DNA from: JANNSX01 sp963741525
GTDB lineage: Bacteria > Pseudomonadota > Alphaproteobacteria > Rhizobiales > Hyphomicrobiaceae
Direction: 5' to 3'
Assembly: GCA_963741525.1 (NCBI GenBank)
Contig: CAVUIW010000022.1
Coordinates: 434,001 to 498,000, forward strand
DNA: 64,000 bases
Positions 59,175 to 64,000 of the stretch are shown here, in pieces. Position 1 is the stretch's first letter. Each line of letters begins with the position of its first letter. Position numbers and translations under genes: made by a program. Under the pieces are notes generated by a model. The model did not search any database, was not told the origin of the DNA, and saw only the letters and a program-made list of their open reading frames with translations.

Positions 59175-60567
59175 ATGTCAATGACGCACCCAACGATTAG
59201 CGTTTTCGTGGACACAAACGTTTTTATTCATCTGCACGATCTGAAGGATTTGCCTTGGCACGAGACGCCACCAAGCCACGATTGGATAGAAATCGTGGTT
59301 GCTTTGCCTGTAATCGAAGAACTCGATCTGAAGAAAGTTGACCGCAACAACCGCGCGCCCGAGATCGATCTCGAATGGCTCTACGGCTCGTGAAGGACGC
59401 AACGAGAGAGCCGGATCACCGACTGCGGTCGAGATGCAAGCCTTTGCTCACAGTTCGCCCGGACAATTCTCACGTTCCTGATTGGTCTGCGTTCCCGATG
59501 TTCGACCGAACCAGCCGAGATGACCGGCTTGTAGTAGCGGCACTCTGCCACCCGGGGCCAAAACTGCTTTTGACCTTCGAGGTGGCCCCTCGATCCGCGC
59601 TCGCATGATCTGGACTGGACGCCCGAGAACCGCCGAGCAGTTGGCTTTTGCCTGAACAAGAGGATGATGCGAAGAAGGAGATCCTGAAGCTTCGGCGCGA
59701 TCTGCTAGAGAACAGATGAAGCGGCCAAGGTTATGGCCACATTCATGGATGATCGAAGCACTCCCATTGACTATCGCTCAATCGAAGTTCCTGAATTTGA
59801 TACCCCTCACAGACGAGCAGTGCCAGAGGCTTGCCCAAATGCATGCGGCAAGACATCCCCGCAAGCAACTAGGCACAGCAATCGGAACGCCAGCTATGAT
59901 GGCAGCGATGGCGAAGCAGTTCGGATACACGCAGGATCAGACAGATCAATACAATGCTGATTATGATGCATAACTGCAAACAATTAGCGAGCTATTTCCA
60001 AACACTCCATGACCGCGTCTTTACGCGAATGACTGTAAAAGCAGCACCCTTGAGGCTCGCAAACGAGTTGGCACAGACAGCTTTCAGCGTCATCGTGGAT
60101 GTGTCGGCCTCGGAGGAGATCAAATTCATTGATGATCAAGACTGGCCCGTCGCAAACGGGCCATTGGACCTGCCTGCGCCTCCAGATGCGCCAACTTTCT
60201 TTGCCGGAGGATACACCTGGGTGGATCGTGAGTACGACGCCCTCTCCAAGATAACATCGTCACGCGATCCAAAGCATTCATCTGGCAATACGGCGCAGCT
60301 GGTGACGAGCACAATTGTCGACTGTTCTGCGAAGAGATGAGGGCCCGCGACATAGCGTGCCTCGATTTCTTGATGCATCTACAGTCGACATCAGGCAGCT
60401 TCAAGATTGAGCTGAACGTTAGTGCTAGCAATCTCGGAGAGCCCGCCAGAACGCTACTTGCGCTCGACGTGAAAAAGCAGGGATCCGCTGCGTGGAAGGA
60501 TCGTGCTGTTCTGCAGCTATTGAATCTGAACATCGCTAGCGACATCTGCGCAGTCGTTACTGTTTAG
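59175..60567 (+). pseudogene. decayed PIN-domain gene
   Basis: The N-terminus is a clear PIN nuclease domain start: ISVFVDTNVFIHLHDLKDLP with the acidic DTN, then LPVIEELDLKKVDRNN. It changes frame to RSRMALRLVKDATREPDHRL near 59360 and later to DRTSRDDRLVVAALCHPGP (which retains the DDR acidic motif). A further stretch ends ALTDE-like PLTDEQCQRLAQMHAARHP, GYTQDQTDQYNADYDA and an in-frame TAA at 59970, after which LQTISELFPNTP continues. Later fragments are VDVSASEEIKFIDDQDWPVA and IACLDFLMHLQSTSGSFKIE. The original gene would encode about 460 residues. At least four frame changes and one nonsense codon make real decay likely. Confidence 0.65.
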
Positions 60568-61028
60568 CCAGCCGCCTGCTCGCCGTCTTCGCTTTCGCCT
60601 TCCCCCTCGCCCGCCTCGCCGCCTTCGGATCGAACACCATGCCCTCGAGCTTCAGGCCGTCGGGATCGAGGAAGAACACGGCGTAGTAGCCCTCGCCGTA
60701 GGCCGGATAGTCGGCGGGTGGGTCGACGACCTCGGCGCCGATCTTGACGAGGAACGCATAGAGATCATCGACGTCCTTCCGTTTGCCGAGCTTGAAGGCG
60801 TAGTGGTGGAAGCCGATGTTGCCTTCGCGATGTTTGTGGCGCTTGCCCGCTTTGTCCGCTTCCCCGATCCAGAACAGCGTCTTGCCGTTCGCCCAGCCGG
60901 CCGCGCCCGGATACTCCTCCGCCAACTCGAAATCGAGAAAGCCCAGGACTTGATTGTAGAAGTCCTTCGAGCGCGCAAAGTCGCTCACGCGGATGACGAG
61001 ATGGTCGATGCCTTTGACGGATGGCCAT
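60557..61028 (-). CDS. VOC/glyoxalase-fold protein (frameshift just after start)
   Basis: About 157 codons. The vicinal-oxygen-chelate fold is indicated by IDHLVIRVSDFARSKDFYNQ, GNIGFHHYAFKLG and YYAVFFLDPDGLKLEGM, where His, His and Glu are the expected metal ligands. A basic C-terminal tail follows (RRARGKAKAKTASRR). The good start ATG 61028 (MAI) is one frame off; dropping one C near 61018-61020 gives MAIVKGIDHLVIRV. The uncorrected frame would otherwise extend into a G-rich intergenic repeat. The substrate is unknown. The 3' end overlaps the last bases of the decayed PIN-domain gene. Confidence 0.75.
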
Positions 61029-61063
61029 GGCTGCTCTCTTGCGCTGTGGTCCCTCAGACTGCG

Positions 61064-61214
61064 TGTGCCCCTCCCCCCTTGAGGGGGGCAGGGTAGGGGG
61101 GGGTATGTGGCAAGCCCAGTGTTCGCCTCTATCCCCCCATCCCAAGCGCCTAAGGACTTGAGCTGCTGCGCACCTAAGCCCAAGGCGCTTGGCCTTCCCC
61201 CTCATGGGGGGAAG
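61064..61214. repeat. G/C-tract hairpin repeat cluster
   Basis: Contains cccctcccccc-ttga-gggggg (61067-61094), an inverted repeat ccaagcgcctaag / aaggcgcttgg (61141-61192) and a perfect hairpin cttccccc-tcat-gggggaag (61194-61214). It occupies the whole interval between the FAD dehydrogenase stop and the VOC gene start. Such G-tract palindromes are typical intergenic repeats in Rhizobiales. Confidence 0.6.
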
Positions 61215-61224
61215 CAAGGCTCCC

Positions 61225-62853
61225 TCAATTCTCCCTAACCACCGCCCGCCCCGCAATGTACCCGCTCGTCAGGCACGGCCCGATCGTCGTGCCGGCGCCG
61301 ATGGCCTTCGAGCCGATCGGGCTCGCGGCCGCCATGCCGCCGCATAGAGGCCGCCGATGCGGCTGCCGTCGGGGCGGAGCACCTCGCCCAAAGGGCTCGT
61401 GCGCGGGCCGCCCTTGGTGATGATGAGCGCGTGATGGTAGCGCGTCGCATAGAAGGGCGGCGTCGCGATGCGGCCGAGCGAATTGTTTCTCTCGGGGTGG
61501 TCCGGGTCTTTCGTGTAGTAACGCTCCCACACCGTCTCGCCGCGATGGAAATCCTCATCCTTGCCCTGATCGACGAAGCGGTTGAAACGCGCGACCGTCT
61601 CGGACAAAACTCGCGGATCGACGATCGATCAAACCGCCAAGCTCTTCGATGCTGCGGGCGATCTTGAAATCCTCGCCATCGCGCTTCCACATCCGCATGG
61701 CCATGGCGTTTTTCTTCGTGAACGACTGATCGAACACCTTCCAGGCTGGTGAATGCATGATCCGGCCGGTCTTGGGATCACGCTCGTTCATCACGACGCC
61801 AACATTGGGATCGCCCTCGTTGACGAAGCGGCGGCCGTCCGGGCCGACGAGGATGCAGTGCGGGTTGTAGATCTCGGTCAGCGGAAAGCCGTGGCGCTTG
61901 CCCTCATAAACGGTCGGCACGATCGGAAAGATGTTGGCCTGATCCATATGATCGAGATGCGCGCCCGCGGCCTCGGCCATTAGCTGCCCGTCGCCCGTGT
62001 TGGTGCGCGGCGAGGAGATGAGGGTCGCGCCACCCGGGAAATACTTCTCGCGCAAGGCTTCGTTCCACTCGAAGCCGCCCGTGGCGATGATGACGCCGCG
62101 CGAGGCCGCGATCGTCCGCCCCTTGCCATCCGTCTCGACGACGACGCCAGTGATCCGGCCCGTCGCCTTGTCGCTCGTTAGTTCCACCGCGCGTGTTGAG
62201 GTGACGAGCGCAACACCCGCGTCGAGGCAGCCCTTGAGCAACCCCGTGATCAGCGCATTGCCCTGCCCAACCTCGCGGCGCATCGCCCGCCAAACGACGC
62301 GCGGGGAGAAGGCCAGGATCTCCCTGATGGACCCGCCCTGCTTCCAGCCATCGATCAGCTCCTGATAGGTGGCATGAATCGGCATGGTCGAGCGGCGGAT
62401 GTGGCGGCGCCACCGCTTCGGCAGGACGTTCTTCGAAATGATCGCGGGCGAGACCATGCGGCCGTGCTCGCGCCCGCCCGGCGCCTCGCAATACATGTCC
62501 GGGTGATAAGCGAGCTCGAAGCGGAGTGGTGTGTTCTCCTCGAGAAATTTCAGCATCGGCGCAGACTGCTCGGCGAGCGCGCGCCAGCGATCGTCCTCTT
62601 TCTCGCGCCAACCGGATGGCGCGGTCGCGCGCATATAGGTCAGCGCATCCTCCGGAGAGTCCGGCATGCCGGCGGCGAGCATGTGATGATTGGCCGGAAT
62701 CCAGGTGCCCGCTCCCGACATGGCGGACGTGCCGCCGACAAGTTCCGACTTCTCGATGACGAGCACCTTGGCGCCGCTCTTCGCCGCGGCGAGTGCCGCC
62801 GCGAGCCCCGAGGAGCCTGAGCCGAGCACGATGACATCGTAAGATTTCTGCAT
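61225..62853 (-). CDS. FAD-binding dehydrogenase (fumarate reductase/ketosteroid dehydrogenase type), two frame breaks
   Basis: About 543 codons. The FAD motif VLGSGSSGLAAALAAAKSGA is at 9-28, followed by the VGGTSAMSGAGTWIP segment typical of 3-ketosteroid-1-dehydrogenase and fumarate-reductase flavoproteins, and ATGGFEWNEALREKYFP. The C-terminal flavin cap appears only after correcting two breaks. Near 61622 an extra C separates GLID from DPRVLSETVARFNRFVDQG. Near 61340 GGG is shortened to GG, after which GMAAASPIGSKAIGAGT and GPCLTSGYIAGR follow. Both look like homopolymer-type errors. It reduces or oxidises an alpha,beta C-C bond; the substrate is unknown. It lies 23 bases after the racemase-like gene. 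Confidence 0.82.
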
Positions 62854-62876
62854 AGGTCGCTCCGCGCCGGCCGGCG

Positions 62877-63575
62877 TCAGCCCTCTCGCATCTCACTCAG
62901 CATGTGCTGGACGATGGCATCGATGTGCGCGCGCGCGCAGTCGATTGCCGGGAAGCCTGCATTGCTTTCGTCGAAGATCAAGTTGAGGTCCGTGCCGGCA
63001 AGCAGGATCGCTTCCACGCCATCGCGACGGCAGAGCGTATGCGCGATCTCGCGAAGTTTGGCTTCGTCCTCGCGAGAGCATTTGCCTATCGTTGCGAGCT
63101 CGAGATAGATGCGGTGGATGTCGTCGATTTCGGCTGGCTGAGGCGTCACGATGCCGAACCCTTCGAGCGCGCCGAACATCCGGCTTTCGATGGTGTAGCG
63201 CGTCCCAAACAGCGCCACCCGCCCGGCGCCACGGCCCACGAGATGCGCGCGCGTGACGTCCAGAATGTCGATCAGCGGCAGCGAAATGCGCGCCTTCAGC
63301 TCCGCCCTGCAGATGTGCGGCGTGATCGCGGGTATGGCGATGAAGGAGGCGCCGGCCGCCTGCAACTCATGGGCAAATCCGGCGAGGTAACCGGCGAAGG
63401 CGTCGATCCGGCCCGCCTGCACATGCGCGAGTGCTGTCGGCGCATGAGCGTGCGCGATCGTCATCCGCGGCACGACTCCATTGGCCGAGCAGGCGGCCGT
63501 GATCGCCTCGTAGTAGAGCACTGTTGCGCCCACGCCGAGACCACCAATCAGGCCGAAGTTCTTGCTCAGACTCAT
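62877..63575 (-). CDS. Asp/Glu racemase superfamily protein lacking both catalytic cysteines
   Basis: Codes for 232 residues. Family hallmarks are FGLIGGLGVGATVLYYEAI at the N-terminus, RVALFGTRYTIES (about 119-131) and the two half-site motifs. The first is IPAITPH (81-87), where racemases have a Cys at position 83; the second is LAGTDLN (192-198), where they have GCTE. Both cysteines are therefore replaced (Ala83, Gly194). It cannot work by the two-thiol mechanism and may be an isomerase or decarboxylase-like relative. It lies between a FAD dehydrogenase gene and a D-amino-acid-oxidase-like gene, all on the minus strand. Confidence 0.78.
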   Translation of the reverse strand: MSLSKNFGLIGGLGVGATVLYYEAITAACSANGVVPRMTIAHAHAPTALAHVQAGRIDAFAGYLAGFAHELQAAGASFIAIPAITPHICRAELKARISLPLIDILDVTRAHLVGRGAGRVALFGTRYTIESRMFGALEGFGIVTPQPAEIDDIHRIYLELATIGKCSREDEAKLREIAHTLCRRDGVEAILLAGTDLNLIFDESNAGFPAIDCARAHIDAIVQHMLSEMREG

Positions 63576-63594
63576 GGTCGACCTCTCCGGGCCA

Positions 63595-64000
63595 TCAGAA
63601 CCTGTCCGCCGAGAACGGCATCAGATCGATCGAAGTTTGTTTCTGTGTCACCAGCTCGGCCGCGAGATCGGCCGAGACCGCCGATTGCGTCAGGCCGTGA
63701 TGGGAATGGCCGAAGGCGTAGACGATGTTGGGCGAGGCCTTCGAGCGCGAGATGACGGGCAGGCTATCGGGAAGCGAGGGACGGAAGCCCATCCACCGCT
63801 CCCCCACATCGGTCTTGGCGTCCGGGATGAGCCGCTTCAATCGCCCGATGATGGCATCCACTCGGCTGTAGTTGGGCGCGAGCTCGGTGCCCGCGAACTC
63901 GACCGAGCCGCCGGCACGATCGCAATCATCGAAGGCCGACACGGCGATGCCCGCACCGTCGAACACCATGCCGCGCGTGATACCGAGCGAGCCCTTGGGC
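63595..64000 (-). CDS. DadA-like FAD-dependent oxidoreductase, C-terminal part (runs off the window)
   Basis: The C-terminal 134 codons of a DAO-fold flavoprotein; the 5' part lies beyond base 64000. Seen are GGSVEFAGTELAPN (substrate-domain strand), GERWMGFRPSLPDSLPVI (the typical hexapeptide region of D-amino acid dehydrogenases) and YAFGHSHHGLTQS, where FAD contacts are made. It likely oxidises a D-amino or imino acid. Nineteen bases separate it from the racemase-like gene, so the three flavin/racemase genes form one operon. Confidence 0.8.
   Translation of the reverse strand, partial: PKGSLGITRGMVFDGAGIAVSAFDDCDRAGGSVEFAGTELAPNYSRVDAIIGRLKRLIPDAKTDVGERWMGFRPSLPDSLPVISRSKASPNIVYAFGHSHHGLTQSAVSADLAAELVTQKQTSIDLMPFSADRF

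Overview
The window is high-GC chromosomal DNA with the gene content and order of an alphaproteobacterium, most likely in the Hyphomicrobiales (Rhizobiales). The markers are a cyclic beta-1,2-glucan synthase, the runs rpmH-rnpA-yidC-engB and tig-clpP-clpX-lon, a YidC with a long periplasmic domain, several families of rhizobial-type palindromic intergenic repeats, and many oxidoreductase and amidohydrolase genes. I cannot name a genus.

Layout. 0-9.5 kb: a small two-helix membrane protein and a cyclic glucan synthase gene (ndvB) that is readable throughout but broken by about 16 frame changes. 9.8-14.7 kb (minus): tRNA-Arg and a four-gene operon DUF547 / TVP38-TMEM64 / disulfide-type flavoprotein / histidine kinase. 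14.8-18.1 kb (plus): rpmH-rnpA-yidC-engB behind a clear sigma-70 promoter. 18.3-19.9 kb: a secreted RTX protein. 20-27.6 kb (plus): a tightly packed operon with a 6-hydroxynicotinate-reductase-like Fe-S flavoprotein, an ApbE-superfamily protein (UPF0280), two tandem AA_synth paralogues, a MarR regulator, and the FAD and fused FeS/Mo subunits of a molybdenum hydroxylase. 27.6-29.6 kb: DUF3095 protein, a repeat cluster and a small membrane protein. 29.6-36.3 kb (minus): tig-clpP-clpX-lon and tRNA-Leu; the trigger factor ends in a histidine-rich tail. 36.5-38.2 kb: FecR-like protein, a repeat array, HU and a small conserved-looking protein.

38.5-48.6 kb is rich in C-N bond hydrolases: a class II histone-deacetylase-like/acetylpolyamine amidohydrolase, a lipoprotein, the small and large subunits of an N,N-dimethylformamidase-type enzyme, an agmatinase-family protein and an amidase. 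Interspersed are a GST, a secreted caspase-YARHG protein and an M15 peptidase. 48.6-59.2 kb: a gene relic, pyrG, secG, a secreted Lys-rich protein, a 1288-residue AsmA protein and a UvrD/PcrA helicase. 59.2-60.6 kb: a decayed PIN-domain gene. 60.6-64 kb (minus): a VOC protein and an operon of FAD dehydrogenase, Asp/Glu-racemase-like protein and DadA-like oxidase; the last runs off the window.

Reading caution. Single-base frame breaks occur in ndvB, the Mo hydroxylase, lon (at its start), clpX, the deacetylase, the M15 peptidase, pcrA, the VOC protein and the FAD dehydrogenase. Where the site can be resolved, most are a homopolymer one base too long or too short. Because essential or near-essential genes (clpX, lon) are hit, many of these are probably sequencing indels, not real pseudogenes. 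The loci at 48.6-49.6 and 59.2-60.6 kb also carry in-frame stops and look like genuine relics.

The best candidate for an undescribed system is the 20-27.6 kb operon. It pairs a hydroxylating molybdoenzyme with a ring-reductase homologue whose characterised relative carries covalent flavin, next to a flavin-transferase-superfamily protein and two proteins of unknown function. The four-gene redox/membrane operon at 10-14.7 kb is the second.
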